Source of the DNA: Chryseobacterium sp. MYb264
Lineage (GTDB): Bacteria > Bacteroidota > Bacteroidia > Flavobacteriales > Weeksellaceae
DNA: 64,000 bases
Reading direction: 5' to 3'
NCBI RefSeq assembly: GCF_035974275.1
Contig: NZ_CP142422.1
Span: forward strand, 620,001 to 684,000
Shown here one piece after another: positions 1 to 8,657 of this stretch. Both the position numbers and the translations under genes were made by a program. A model generated the notes under the pieces. It was not told the DNA's origin and ran no database searches. It saw nothing but the letters and a program-made list of their open reading frames with translations. Each line of letters opens with the position of its first letter. Positions within the stretch are counted from its first letter, which is position 1.

Positions 1-981
1 GATGCTTTCCAGATCGGAGATTCTTTCGTAGATCTTGAAAACCCTGAGCCATTGGAAAGAACTGCAATTGATGAGCCTACGTTGAACATGACGTTCTCTA
101 TCAACAATTCACCTTTCTTCGGTAAAGATGGTAAATATGTAACTTCAAACCACCTTAAAGAAAGACTTTACAAAGAATTAGAGAAAAACTTGGCATTGAG
201 AGTTCAACAAACTGATGATGCAAACACTTTCTTGGTATTCGGTAGAGGTATTCTTCACTTGTCAGTTTTAATTGAAACAATGAGAAGAGAAGGGTATGAG
301 ATGACAATTGGTCAGCCACAAGTTATCTTAAGAGAAGGTGAAAATGGTGAGAAGTTGGAGCCGTATGAATCTTTAGTTGTTGACGTTCCTGAAGAGTATG
401 CTTCAAGAGTTATCGACTTGGCAACGCAGAGAAAAGGTGATCTTCACATTATGGAAACTAAAGGGGAGATGCAGCACATGGAATTCGAAATTCCTTCAAG
501 AGGTTTGATCGGATTGCGTTCTCAAATGTTGACAGCTACTGCAGGTGAAGCTATTATGGCACACCGTTTCACAGAATATAAGCCTTTCAAAGGTGCTATT
601 CCTGGAAGAAGTAACGGGGTATTGATTTCTAAAACTCAAGGTCCTGCAACTGAATATTCAATTGCTAAACTACAAGATAGAGGTAAGTTCTATGTTGATC
701 CGGGTGAGGAGATCTATGCAGGTATGGTTATCGGTGAGCAAAACAAGCCGGGTGACTTGGTTGTAAACATCGTAGAAGCAAAACAGTTGAACAACATGAG
801 AGCTTCAGGTAAAGATAAAGATACTGGTGTAGCGCCAAAAATCTTATTCTCTCTTGAAGAATGTATGGAATATATCCAAGCTGATGAAGCGATTGAGGTG
901 ACTCCAAACTTCATCCGTATGAGAAAGAAATTACTTTCTGAAGAAGAAAGAAAAAGAGTGGAAAGAGGAGCAAAAGCATAA
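1..981 (+). CDS. typA: Translational GTPase TypA/BipA, C-terminal part (5' end outside window)
   Basis: This is the last 326 codons of a ribosome-associated translational GTPase that acts in ribosome assembly and stress adaptation. The frame is open from base 1, so the G domain and about 275 residues lie upstream. What remains covers the elongation-factor-like domains III and V and the TypA-specific C-terminal domain. Recognisable blocks are EIPSRGLIGLRSQMLTATAG, the lysine/glycine loop NNMRASGKDKDTG and the tail EVTPNFIRMRKKLL, all typical of BipA. A TTG at 52 is only an internal codon. A strong hairpin terminator follows 20 bases after the stop. Confidence 0.95.
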   Translation, partial: DAFQIGDSFVDLENPEPLERTAIDEPTLNMTFSINNSPFFGKDGKYVTSNHLKERLYKELEKNLALRVQQTDDANTFLVFGRGILHLSVLIETMRREGYEMTIGQPQVILREGENGEKLEPYESLVVDVPEEYASRVIDLATQRKGDLHIMETKGEMQHMEFEIPSRGLIGLRSQMLTATAGEAIMAHRFTEYKPFKGAIPGRSNGVLISKTQGPATEYSIAKLQDRGKFYVDPGEEIYAGMVIGEQNKPGDLVVNIVEAKQLNNMRASGKDKDTGVAPKILFSLEECMEYIQADEAIEVTPNFIRMRKKLLSEEERKRVERGAKA

Positions 982-1001
982 TCTCATTCTTATCAATATA
1001 C

Positions 1002-1028
1002 AAAAGCCCCGAATTTCGGGGCTTTTTT
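1002..1028 (+). terminator. Intrinsic terminator after typA
   Basis: AGCCCCGA and TCGGGGCT form a perfect 8-bp G+C-rich stem with a 3-base loop, followed by a T run. It ends the typA transcript. Confidence 0.9.
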
Positions 1029-1490
1029 ATTGTTTTTACATTGAATGGGCATTGACTTAGGAACTAGAAGCCTTAAGAAAATTGAGATTTATCTTTTAAT
1101 TATTCGGTCAAACTTTTTATTCATAATTAATAATATCCAGATAGTATTAGCGATGTCATGCTGAGCGCAGTCGAAGCATTTTTAATGCTTTTAAATCTAT
1201 ACTTATTAAATCCATTTAACTAAAAATAATAATTGCCATTCCTTTTTGGGGCTTCTAAAACCCCATTTCCTTATAAAAAACATCAATTGAGATGATTTTT
1301 ATCATTAAATTTCAAAAAAATTGCTAAGTTAATATATATAGATTTTAAAAATATCATATATGTTTGATTAATTCATAAAGTGTAAGATTCCAGTAAGTTT
1401 TAGTCTTTTTATTTAGTAATTATAATTGAAAGTTTGAGTTATTGTTAATTATTTAATAAAATAGTTTTTCTTTTTAAAAACTAACTAGCA
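1029..1490. other. Long AT-rich intergenic region with one repeat, no gene
   Basis: About 460 bases between the typA terminator and the porin promoter. I see no supported ORF and no tRNA-like fold. It contains the dispersed repeat at 1154-1190; the rest is AT-rich filler. Confidence 0.6.
1154..1190. repeat. Dispersed intergenic repeat, half element plus small hairpin
   Basis: The 25 bases at 1154-1178 (key words TGTCATGCTGAG and GTCGAAGC) match the arms of the larger hairpin at 12414-12480. They are directly followed by the small hairpin AAGCATT/AATGCTT. I take it as one copy of a flavobacterial dispersed palindromic repeat. Copy number cannot be judged from this window. Confidence 0.6.
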
Positions 1491-1521
1491 TTTGTTAGTG
1501 TCGCAAATAATTGTATGTTTG
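1480..1521 (+). promoter_or_regulatory. Bacteroidota-type promoter of the porin-MFS pair, with inverted repeat
   Basis: TTTG at 1491-1494 and TATGTTTG at 1514-1521 are spaced by 19 bases, a full match to the Bacteroidota -33/-7 promoter. A perfect inverted repeat, ACTAAC (1480-1485) and GTTAGT (1494-1499), straddles the -33 element and could be a repressor site. The start codon is about 38 bases after the -7 element. Confidence 0.7.
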
Positions 1522-1558
1522 AAAGCGAAGCATTGAGAAAAACAAAAATTAAATACTA

Positions 1559-2890
1559 ATGGATAAAAAGATAACGCAATTATTGGTGGGTGTGGGCTTG
1601 CTGTCGACTTTACAGATTGCGGCTCAGCAGAATCCCGGTCAGAAACTTCCATCTGATTCGCTTTCGATCATTCAGTCTAAAACTTCAGAACTTAAAAAAG
1701 AACCAGCTGTTAAAGTCAGTTTTTATGGATTTATCAGACATGATGCGTTTTACGATACCAGACAGAATATTGGTGCAGGAGAAAACATTGTTCCGTTATA
1801 TCCGAGAGATAGAGCATTAGACATCAATGGAGTTGATATTAATGACGCTCCGAAATTTCACATGCTTTCTGTAGTTTCCCGTGCAGGAATTAATGTTAAA
1901 GGTCCTGAAGTTTTAGGAGCAAAAACAAACGGTATATTAGAAGCTGAATTTTTTGGTGCGACAGAAGGAGGAATCAATGAATTAAGGCTTCGTCATGCGT
2001 ACGTTACTTTAGACTGGGAAAAAACACAGTTGGGAATCGGGCAGTATTGGCATCCGATGGTGATTCTCGATTGTCTTCCGAACGTGGTAAACTACAGTAC
2101 AGGTTCGCCGATTTTTGCTTTAAATAGAAATCCACAGATCCGTTTAACCCAAAAGCTGAATGACAATTTTAAAGTGATCGCAGCAATCAATTCGCAACGT
2201 GATTTTACTCCGAATACCGCACCCTATCGAGATAGTGGAGTTCCTTCTTCGCATTTGCAGTTTCAGTATAAATCATCAAAATTTGTAGCGGGTATTGCCG
2301 GACAGTATGAAGTGCTAAGACCTCAGTTGTCATCAGGAAATCCACCGATTGTTAATAATGAAACGGTGAAAAGCTTTACAGCTTTAGCTTATGCAAGAGT
2401 TATCACAAAACCTCTAATGATAAGTGCTTCTGCGATGATGGCGCAAAATGCAGCCTCACTGGTGATGCTTGGCGGTTTTATCGGCTACTCGGCACCGGGA
2501 ACCTATGATCTGTACCGGACTATGAATACCAGAAGTGCCTGGATTGACTTTCAGCAGACAACCGATAAAAAAGTAGCTTTCGGATTATATGCCGGAATTG
2601 TTAAAAATAGGGGAGCAGATGATCCGGTGGAGGGAAGGACTGCGACAACGTATGGGGTGACTTCCTCATGGGGAGCCGTTTCTGCAACGCCGGGCGGACG
2701 AAGTGTCGATCAGCTTTGGCGTGTGGTTCCGAGAGTCGACTGGTCTTTAAGCAAAACCATTAAACTGAGATTTGAGGTTGAAAATACCGTTGCAAAATGG
2801 GGTGATGCACAAAGCAACGGACGAGGAATAGGAAATGAATTTAATGCCAGAAACAACCGCTTCCATTTGGCGACCTTCTTTATGTTCTAA
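1559..2890 (+). CDS. Outer-membrane beta-barrel porin
   Basis: A 443-residue protein with a Sec signal peptide ending near AAQQ (residues 1-23), then alternating amphipathic strands and a C-terminal phenylalanine (ATFFMF), the usual outer-membrane insertion signal. The segment starting SFYGFIRHDAFYDTRQ begins the barrel and resembles DcaP/phosphate-selective-porin-like Bacteroidota proteins. It should form a passive channel in the outer membrane. The MFS importer gene begins 31 bases downstream, so the pair probably takes up one small metabolite across both membranes. The substrate cannot be told from sequence. Confidence 0.75.
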   Translation: MDKKITQLLVGVGLLSTLQIAAQQNPGQKLPSDSLSIIQSKTSELKKEPAVKVSFYGFIRHDAFYDTRQNIGAGENIVPLYPRDRALDINGVDINDAPKFHMLSVVSRAGINVKGPEVLGAKTNGILEAEFFGATEGGINELRLRHAYVTLDWEKTQLGIGQYWHPMVILDCLPNVVNYSTGSPIFALNRNPQIRLTQKLNDNFKVIAAINSQRDFTPNTAPYRDSGVPSSHLQFQYKSSKFVAGIAGQYEVLRPQLSSGNPPIVNNETVKSFTALAYARVITKPLMISASAMMAQNAASLVMLGGFIGYSAPGTYDLYRTMNTRSAWIDFQQTTDKKVAFGLYAGIVKNRGADDPVEGRTATTYGVTSSWGAVSATPGGRSVDQLWRVVPRVDWSLSKTIKLRFEVENTVAKWGDAQSNGRGIGNEFNARNNRFHLATFFMF

Positions 2891-2921
2891 AATGATCTTT
2901 AAATAAAAACGAAAAACTACT

Positions 2922-4295
2922 ATGGATATTACTACACAAACTCCTCCTAAAAATAACATCCTGACGGTGATTATTGCGTCCTCCGCAGGCACACTTATCG
3001 AATGGTATGATATGTTTTTGGCTATTATTCTGGCAGGTTCTCTGTCGGTGAATTTATTTCCGTCCGAAGGCTCTCATTTCTTGGAAACATTGGCTGTTGT
3101 GGCTTCGTCATTCATGTTTCGTCCGATTGGTTCGCTTATTTTCGGAAACATCGGAGATAAGATCGGGAGAAAATATTCTTTTCTTTTATCCTTGATTTTA
3201 ATGGGTGCTTCCACGTTTTTAATTGGCTGTATTCCTAATTTTGGAAGTATCGGCTGGGCGGCCCCGATTTTACTTTTACTCTGCAGATTAATGCAGGGAT
3301 TAGCAATCAGCGGTGAATATGCAGGAGCCGTGATCTATGTTGCCGAGCATGCTCCGGCGAATAAAAGAGGTTTTTACACCGGATTTATTCAGGCAACGGT
3401 TCCTATTGGGCTGTTGGTTTGTCTAAGCGTGATCTTTATAACAAGAAGTGTAATGACAGAAGCCGATTTCAACAGCTTTGGATGGAGAATTCCGTTTTTA
3501 TTAAGCTCGGTGCTGGTGTTGCTAAGTTATTTCGCAAGAAAAAAACTTCATGAAAGTCCGGTTTTTGAAGAATTAAAGAAAGCAGGAAAAACGAGTAAAT
3601 CTCCTGTGAAAGAAGCATTTACCACAAAAGGGAACGTAAAGTTAATGCTCAAAGCTATTTTCGGTGGAAATGCTGCGCAAAGTTCTGTGATGCAGACCAG
3701 TTTATTCGTGACACTTTTCTTCATGCAGCGTGCCGTGAAAATTGATGATACAACAGTATTGTTGATTACAGGGGTTGTTACCTTATTCAGTGCTTATTTT
3801 TACCAGTACTTTGGAGCTTTGAGTGATAAGGTAGGACGTAAAAAAGTACTGATCAGCGGATTGGTTGCTAGTTTAATCTTAATTCCTGTTTCATTTTATC
3901 TTTTCATGAAAATAGGAAATCCGGACGGTCTTAAAGAAGTTCATTCCATTAGTATAGCCGCGACCTTGAAAATTATGGGAATCAGCTTTTTGCTTTCTGT
4001 AGCGGGAGCAGCAACGTATGGTCCGCTGGGAGCTTTCATGCTGGAGATTTTCCCTACTAAAATTCGTTATACAAGTATGGGATTTGCTCAGAATATGGGA
4101 AATGGGTTCATCGGAGGAGCCACAACTTTTGTGACTGAATTTATCAAAACATCATTTGTGGTAAGTGCTGCATTGACCCCTTTTATCGGTTTGGTTTATC
4201 CCATGTTGCTCGTGGTAATTGCCATCGTTGTCAATGTTTTATTTATTCCTGAAACTTACAGGACAGATCTTACAGAGCAAGATGTTAATCCCTGA
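2922..4295 (+). CDS. MFS transporter, metabolite:H+ symporter family
   Basis: A 457-residue inner-membrane protein with about 12 hydrophobic segments. EWYDMFLA in the first helix, GDKIGRKYS in loop 2-3 and RLMQGLAISGEYAGA are the signatures of the MHS branch (ProP, KgtP, citrate and shikimate permeases). It should import an organic acid or zwitterion with protons. It is the second gene of an operon with the porin. A hairpin terminator shared with the convergent map gene follows. Confidence 0.85.
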   Translation: MDITTQTPPKNNILTVIIASSAGTLIEWYDMFLAIILAGSLSVNLFPSEGSHFLETLAVVASSFMFRPIGSLIFGNIGDKIGRKYSFLLSLILMGASTFLIGCIPNFGSIGWAAPILLLLCRLMQGLAISGEYAGAVIYVAEHAPANKRGFYTGFIQATVPIGLLVCLSVIFITRSVMTEADFNSFGWRIPFLLSSVLVLLSYFARKKLHESPVFEELKKAGKTSKSPVKEAFTTKGNVKLMLKAIFGGNAAQSSVMQTSLFVTLFFMQRAVKIDDTTVLLITGVVTLFSAYFYQYFGALSDKVGRKKVLISGLVASLILIPVSFYLFMKIGNPDGLKEVHSISIAATLKIMGISFLLSVAGAATYGPLGAFMLEIFPTKIRYTSMGFAQNMGNGFIGGATTFVTEFIKTSFVVSAALTPFIGLVYPMLLVVIAIVVNVLFIPETYRTDLTEQDVNP

Positions 4296-4388
4296 AAAAT
4301 AGAAAAAAAGCTGTGGAATCTTGTTGACAGTTGTGAACAGAAAGCGAGATGCGACCGCTTCCCTGAGGATTTCCGGAATTTTATTTAA

Positions 4389-4425
4389 AATAAAGGTCAT
4401 GCTAATGATGGGCGTGACCTTTATT
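4389..4425. terminator. Bidirectional terminator between MFS and map
   Basis: AATAAAGGTCA and TGACCTTTATT form a perfect 11-bp stem with T runs on either strand, lying between two convergent genes. Confidence 0.85.
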
Positions 4426-4427
4426 CT

Positions 4428-5192
4428 TTAGTTAAAGATAGTATTCATTTCTGTTAGAATAAAGGGTTTACCGTCTGTTACAATGAGGGTATGTTCATGC
4501 TGAGCCATATATCCTCCCTTATTTCCTACCATAGTCCAGCCGTCATTTAATTCTATGGCCAGAGTAGATGTTGTAGAGATAAAGGTTTCAATGGCTACTA
4601 CGGAGTTTTTTCTGAATCTCCGGGAATCATAACGGTTTCTGTAATTAAGTAGTTCATCGGGTTCCTCATGAAGACTTCGCCCAACACCATGCCCGCCAAG
4701 GTTTTTAATTACTTTTAAACCTTTCTTTCGGGCTTCTGTTTCCATGAGATGGCCTATGTCGGCGATCTTTACGCCCCCTTTTATATGATTAATAGCTTTT
4801 TGTAAAATTTCTTTAGAAGCGTTTACCAATTTCTGATGCTGGTGAATATCCTTTCCTATCACAAAAGAATTTCCATTGTCTGCCCAAAAACCATTCAGCT
4901 CCGCTGAAACATCGATATTAATTAAATCTCCATCCTTCAAAATCCTTGAATGGGTAGGTATGCCGTGACAAAACTCGTCATCCACACTAATGCAGGTACA
5001 TCCCGGAAATCCGTAAGTGAGATGAGGGGCAGATTGCGCACCGAATTCTGAAAGGATCCCGGCTCCATAGTCATCAAGTTCCTTGGTCGTCATCCCCGGC
5101 TTCGCATAACGTGTCATTTCACGAAGGGTATAAGCTACCGCCTCACTCACTTTTTGCATACCGATCAATTCGGTTTCATTAGTAATGGACAT
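4428..5192 (-). CDS. map: Type I methionine aminopeptidase
   Basis: A 254-residue enzyme that removes the initiator methionine from new proteins. The five metal ligands can be placed: Asp in NIDVSAEL, Asp in FWADNGNSF, His in GHGVGRSLHEEP, Glu in VAIETFIS and Glu in AQHEHTLIV. The substrate-pocket His is in HGIPTHS. Two blocks deviate from textbook type I enzymes: the usual TIEPM is IETFIS, and the second Asp loop is ADNGNS in place of GDTSRT. It may therefore be a divergent or second copy. It lies 56 bases downstream of aroB on the same strand. Confidence 0.85.
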   Translation of the reverse strand: MSITNETELIGMQKVSEAVAYTLREMTRYAKPGMTTKELDDYGAGILSEFGAQSAPHLTYGFPGCTCISVDDEFCHGIPTHSRILKDGDLINIDVSAELNGFWADNGNSFVIGKDIHQHQKLVNASKEILQKAINHIKGGVKIADIGHLMETEARKKGLKVIKNLGGHGVGRSLHEEPDELLNYRNRYDSRRFRKNSVVAIETFISTTSTLAIELNDGWTMVGNKGGYMAQHEHTLIVTDGKPFILTEMNTIFN

Positions 5193-5248
5193 ATATAGAT
5201 TGATTTTATTTTTTGCTGATATTGTATTGTCTGACTTTCAGAACATAT

Positions 5249-6301
5249 TTAAAGCTGTTCATTGTCTAAATTTCTGTAAAAATCTAAAGATTTCTGAATA
5301 TTCTGTTGGCTGCACTGATGATCAAAATTACAAGATCCTACATCCGTAAGCAGAGAAAAATTGATCTTGCTGTCGGCATTCTTTTTATCATTTAATAATA
5401 AACTGAAAATATCTTCGTCTTTAAAATCGCTGATGTCAAGATATGGATAATATTTTTGAATGTTTTCAATAATCATTTCTGAATCTTCTTTGGAAATCAA
5501 ACCTTCGAGATAGGAAAGATGGGTTTCCGAAATCATTCCCATGGCTACTGCTTCTCCGTGAAGAATAGGGTTTCCCTGGCTCAGGCATAAACTTTCAACA
5601 GCGTGACCAATGGTGTGTCCGAAATTAAGTGTTTTACGGATGTTCTTTTCATGAAAATCAAGATCCACTACGTTTTGTTTAATACTCATTGAGGTCTGGA
5701 TATGGGGAGTTATCCCTTCAGTATCTAATTTGTGAATTTTAATTAAACTGTCCCAGTGGGATCTGTCGGCAATTAATCCGTGTTTCAGCATTTCCGCAAA
5801 TCCGCTTCTCACTTCTTTAAAAGGAAGGGTTTCTAAAAATTGAGGATATACAAATATTTTTTCGGGAAAGGTAAAGGTTCCGACCATATTTTTATAATGC
5901 ATCAGGTCGATTCCGGTTTTTCCTCCAATGGAAGCATCACACATCGACAGAAGGGTTGTCGGAATATTAATGAACTGAATACCTCGTTTGTAAGTAGAAG
6001 CAACAAAACCGCCCATATCTGTAATGACGCCACCCCCAAGGTTAATGACCAGTGCTTTACGGTCCGCCCGCATTTCTGTAAGAATTTCCCAAAGCTGATT
6101 GGCAGTCTGAATATTTTTCATTTCTTCCCCGGCCTCAATCTCCAGAATTTCAAATCCAAGATCCGTTTCCATATTTCCCAAAAGGATAGGAAGACAATAT
6201 TCATGAGTGTTTTCATCAACTAAAATAAAAATTTTGCTGAAGGATTTTTCGTGAAGAAAGCCGTTTAACTGAGAGAAATTATCGTCTACAATTGTTATCA
6301 T
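5249..6301 (-). CDS. aroB: 3-dehydroquinate synthase
   Basis: A 350-residue enzyme of the shikimate pathway that cyclises DAHP to 3-dehydroquinate using NAD and a divalent metal. The NAD-binding loop NLGGGVITDMGGFVAS, the block FINIPTTLLSMCDASIGGKT and the metal-ligand motif NFGHTIGHAVE are intact, and the length is normal. It is probably transcribed from its own promoter (-7 at 6341-6348) and reads on toward map. Confidence 0.93.
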   Translation of the reverse strand: MITIVDDNFSQLNGFLHEKSFSKIFILVDENTHEYCLPILLGNMETDLGFEILEIEAGEEMKNIQTANQLWEILTEMRADRKALVINLGGGVITDMGGFVASTYKRGIQFINIPTTLLSMCDASIGGKTGIDLMHYKNMVGTFTFPEKIFVYPQFLETLPFKEVRSGFAEMLKHGLIADRSHWDSLIKIHKLDTEGITPHIQTSMSIKQNVVDLDFHEKNIRKTLNFGHTIGHAVESLCLSQGNPILHGEAVAMGMISETHLSYLEGLISKEDSEMIIENIQKYYPYLDISDFKDEDIFSLLLNDKKNADSKINFSLLTDVGSCNFDHQCSQQNIQKSLDFYRNLDNEQL

Positions 6302-6340
6302 TTTTGGATTTTATATCAGGTTAAAAAATAAACTATCCTG

Positions 6341-6348
6341 CAAAGTTA
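6341..6348 (-). promoter_or_regulatory. -7 element for aroB
   Basis: The minus strand reads TAACTTTG, a perfect TAnnTTTG, 39 bases upstream of the aroB start. I see no clear -33 element. Confidence 0.55.
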
Positions 6349-6381
6349 TGATTCTTAATTTTTAACTCGTAACTAAATTAC

Positions 6382-6389
6382 TATCTTTG
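6382..6389 (+). promoter_or_regulatory. -7 element for the pseudouridine synthase gene
   Basis: TATCTTTG is a perfect TAnnTTTG, 15 bases before the ATG at 6405. A TTG at 6387 inside this element is not the start codon. Confidence 0.6.
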
Positions 6390-6404
6390 CAAAAATATTT
6401 TATA

Positions 6405-7622
6405 ATGAGCAGAGATAATAATTCAGGAAAACCCAAAAGACCAAGAACTTCAACAAGAAATAATTCTGATGATTCTCGTGCTTCTAGATCTGGAAATTCT
6501 TCAGGATCAAAATCTTTTAAAAAGCCTTTCCCGAAAGCCGGTGAAAGAAATTCAGAACATAAAGGGTCTAACTCTAGATTTGAAAAGAAACCTTTCGCCA
6601 GAGGTGAAAGAGATTCTGATACTACTTCTTATTCCGGGAGAGGTGACAACAGTTACCAGGCCCGTATGGATAAGAAATATGGAAAAACTGAACAAGAACC
6701 ATTCATTACGAATTCAGGGGAAGGAAAAAAATCTTTCGGAAAGCCAGCTCCAAAAAGAGGAGGCAGCAGAAATACTTTCGACACCAGAGATAAGTATGAA
6801 AGAGGCAGTTTAAAATATGGAAAAAGACCTTCTGGTAGTGAAGAAAGAGATGATAAAGCAAAATCTTTCGTACAGAAAAGAAGATTAAATAAGATTGATA
6901 AGGATGTACATAAGGATACCATCCGTCTTAATAAATTTATTGCTAATTCAGGAATTTGCAGCAGAAGAGAAGCTGATGAACTTATCACCCAAGGATTGGT
7001 AGAAGTCAACGGGAAGGTAGTAACAGAGATGGGGTATCAGGTTCAGAAAACAGATAAAGTGGTTTTTGACGGACAGAGCATAACTCCGGAAAAGCCCGTA
7101 TATGTATTGTTAAATAAGCCCAAAGGCTATATTTCTACCACAAAGGATGATAAGGCGAGAAAGACTGTAATGGATCTGGTAGCGAATGCTTCTCCTTACC
7201 GTGTTTTTCCTGTAGGAAGGCTGGATCGTTCTACCACAGGGGTTATCTTATTGACCAATGACGGGCATATGACTAAAAAGTTAACACACCCTTCTTTTGA
7301 CGCAAAGAAGATTTATCATGTGACCCTGGATAAAAAATTAACCCATGAAGACATGAAGCTGATTGCTGAAGGTATCCGTCTGGATGAAGGGGTAGCAGTG
7401 GTTGATCAGATTTCTTTCATTGAAGGTAAGCCTAAAACTGAAGTGGGAATTGAGATCCATATCGGATGGAACCGTGTAATCAGAAGAATTTTCCAACGTT
7501 TAGGATACGAGGTGGAAGCTCTGGATCGAGTGATGTTCGCTGGATTGACAAAGAAAAATATCAAACGAGGACACTGGAGAATTCTTACAGATCAGGAAGT
7601 TAATAATCTTAAGATGCTTTAG
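6405..7622 (+). CDS. RsuA/RluB-family pseudouridine synthase with long basic N-terminal tail
   Basis: A 405-residue enzyme that isomerises uridine in rRNA. Residues 1 to about 165 are a low-complexity basic/Ser/Arg/Gly tail, probably disordered and RNA-binding. An S4 domain follows (RLNKFIANSGICSRREADEL), then the catalytic domain with PVGRLDRSTTGVILLTNDG, which carries the catalytic Asp. The core resembles RluB of 23S rRNA position 2605. I start at the ATG at 6405 because the in-frame TTG upstream sits in the promoter. The long tail is common in Bacteroidota members. Confidence 0.88.
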   Translation: MSRDNNSGKPKRPRTSTRNNSDDSRASRSGNSSGSKSFKKPFPKAGERNSEHKGSNSRFEKKPFARGERDSDTTSYSGRGDNSYQARMDKKYGKTEQEPFITNSGEGKKSFGKPAPKRGGSRNTFDTRDKYERGSLKYGKRPSGSEERDDKAKSFVQKRRLNKIDKDVHKDTIRLNKFIANSGICSRREADELITQGLVEVNGKVVTEMGYQVQKTDKVVFDGQSITPEKPVYVLLNKPKGYISTTKDDKARKTVMDLVANASPYRVFPVGRLDRSTTGVILLTNDGHMTKKLTHPSFDAKKIYHVTLDKKLTHEDMKLIAEGIRLDEGVAVVDQISFIEGKPKTEVGIEIHIGWNRVIRRIFQRLGYEVEALDRVMFAGLTKKNIKRGHWRILTDQEVNNLKML

Positions 7623-7675
7623 GAAAGGTATGTTTACGGAAGATAAAGCTTCTTTCATAATAAACATGATATCAT

Positions 7676-7713
7676 AAAAAAACGGGCAGCTGTCATCTCA
7701 GCGCCCGTTTTCT
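7676..7713. terminator. Bidirectional terminator
   Basis: AACGGGC (7681-7687) pairs with GCCCGTT (7703-7709) between A and T runs, lying between convergent genes. Confidence 0.8.
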
Positions 7714-7714
7714 G

Positions 7715-8536
7715 TTACCGGAATGCCGGTTCCTTATCTTTTTCTATATAAATATATCTGCTTTTGATACCTTTCTGAAGCATTCCTTTTTTACGGTTAA
7801 GTTCCTCAATACTTTCGATGGTTTCATTTTTAAAAGAAGGCTTTTCTCCTTTTTTTATTCCTTCCGCAAGATCTTTAGTAGGATTAGCATAAAAATCTTC
7901 TATAAAAGTATTGAATTGAGCATTCGTAGTTGCTAAAGCTGGCTTTCCGTAATGAGTTTCAACAAAATTTGTACTATCATAAGTTTGTGCCAGTTTTGTA
8001 TTATGGATGAGCTTATAAATAAAGTTTTTGTCGGTATCTTCTACAATAAATATCAATCCGGGAAGTCCGCGGAACTTGTAAGGACCTTCTTTAATATTGA
8101 TATCATTTGAGAACCATGCAATCCAGCTTCTGCCACCAAAATCGGCAGTTGCTTTTTGTAATTTATAACCATTGTATTCCTGAGTTTCAGAAGATAAATT
8201 CCATTTGATATCATCATCGGTTTTTATCACGAAATATTCAAAGAAATCGCGATACTGACTGTTTTTTGAAGAATTCAGCTTTCGGCTGAGAACCTGATCG
8301 GTCTTTGTACTGTACCTCGAGACAGCCTGTTGATGACTTGTGTTGACTGAATCGTACTCCGCGAATTTTTTATCATAAAATTTTACAGATTCCGGATTGA
8401 TGTCGAGATTCATTAATTCTTTTCGGTATTCCTCAGAAGCTTCTCTTCTGTATTGTAGCTCATAAGTGAATCTATTGGTTTGCGATTGGTAAAAAGAGGC
8501 AATACACAACCCTAAAAGAAGCATTGTTTTTCTCAT
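7715..8536 (-). CDS. GLPGLI family secreted protein
   Basis: A 273-residue protein with a signal peptide (MRKTMLLLGLCIASFYQSQ) and the family-naming motif YKFRGLPGLIFIVEDTDKNF in its second half. Function is unknown; the family is nearly confined to Bacteroidota and is thought to be periplasmic or surface-located. I chose the ATG at 8536 because it begins the signal peptide. The longer frame to 8641 would put a non-signal segment in front and run across the likely promoter. Confidence 0.85.
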   Translation of the reverse strand: MRKTMLLLGLCIASFYQSQTNRFTYELQYRREASEEYRKELMNLDINPESVKFYDKKFAEYDSVNTSHQQAVSRYSTKTDQVLSRKLNSSKNSQYRDFFEYFVIKTDDDIKWNLSSETQEYNGYKLQKATADFGGRSWIAWFSNDINIKEGPYKFRGLPGLIFIVEDTDKNFIYKLIHNTKLAQTYDSTNFVETHYGKPALATTNAQFNTFIEDFYANPTKDLAEGIKKGEKPSFKNETIESIEELNRKKGMLQKGIKSRYIYIEKDKEPAFR

Positions 8537-8571
8537 TCTTTGATTTCTGATTTTAATAGTTTTAAGGGATA

Positions 8572-8579
8572 CAAAGATA
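8572..8579 (-). promoter_or_regulatory. -7 element for the GLPGLI gene
   Basis: The minus strand reads TATCTTTG, 36 bases before the ATG at 8536, supporting that start. Confidence 0.5.
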
Positions 8580-8657
8580 GATAATATTCTTATTTGATGG
8601 ATTGTTTGAAAGATTTGATAAATAAAAAAAAGCGATCCCAAAAGACCGCTTTATATA

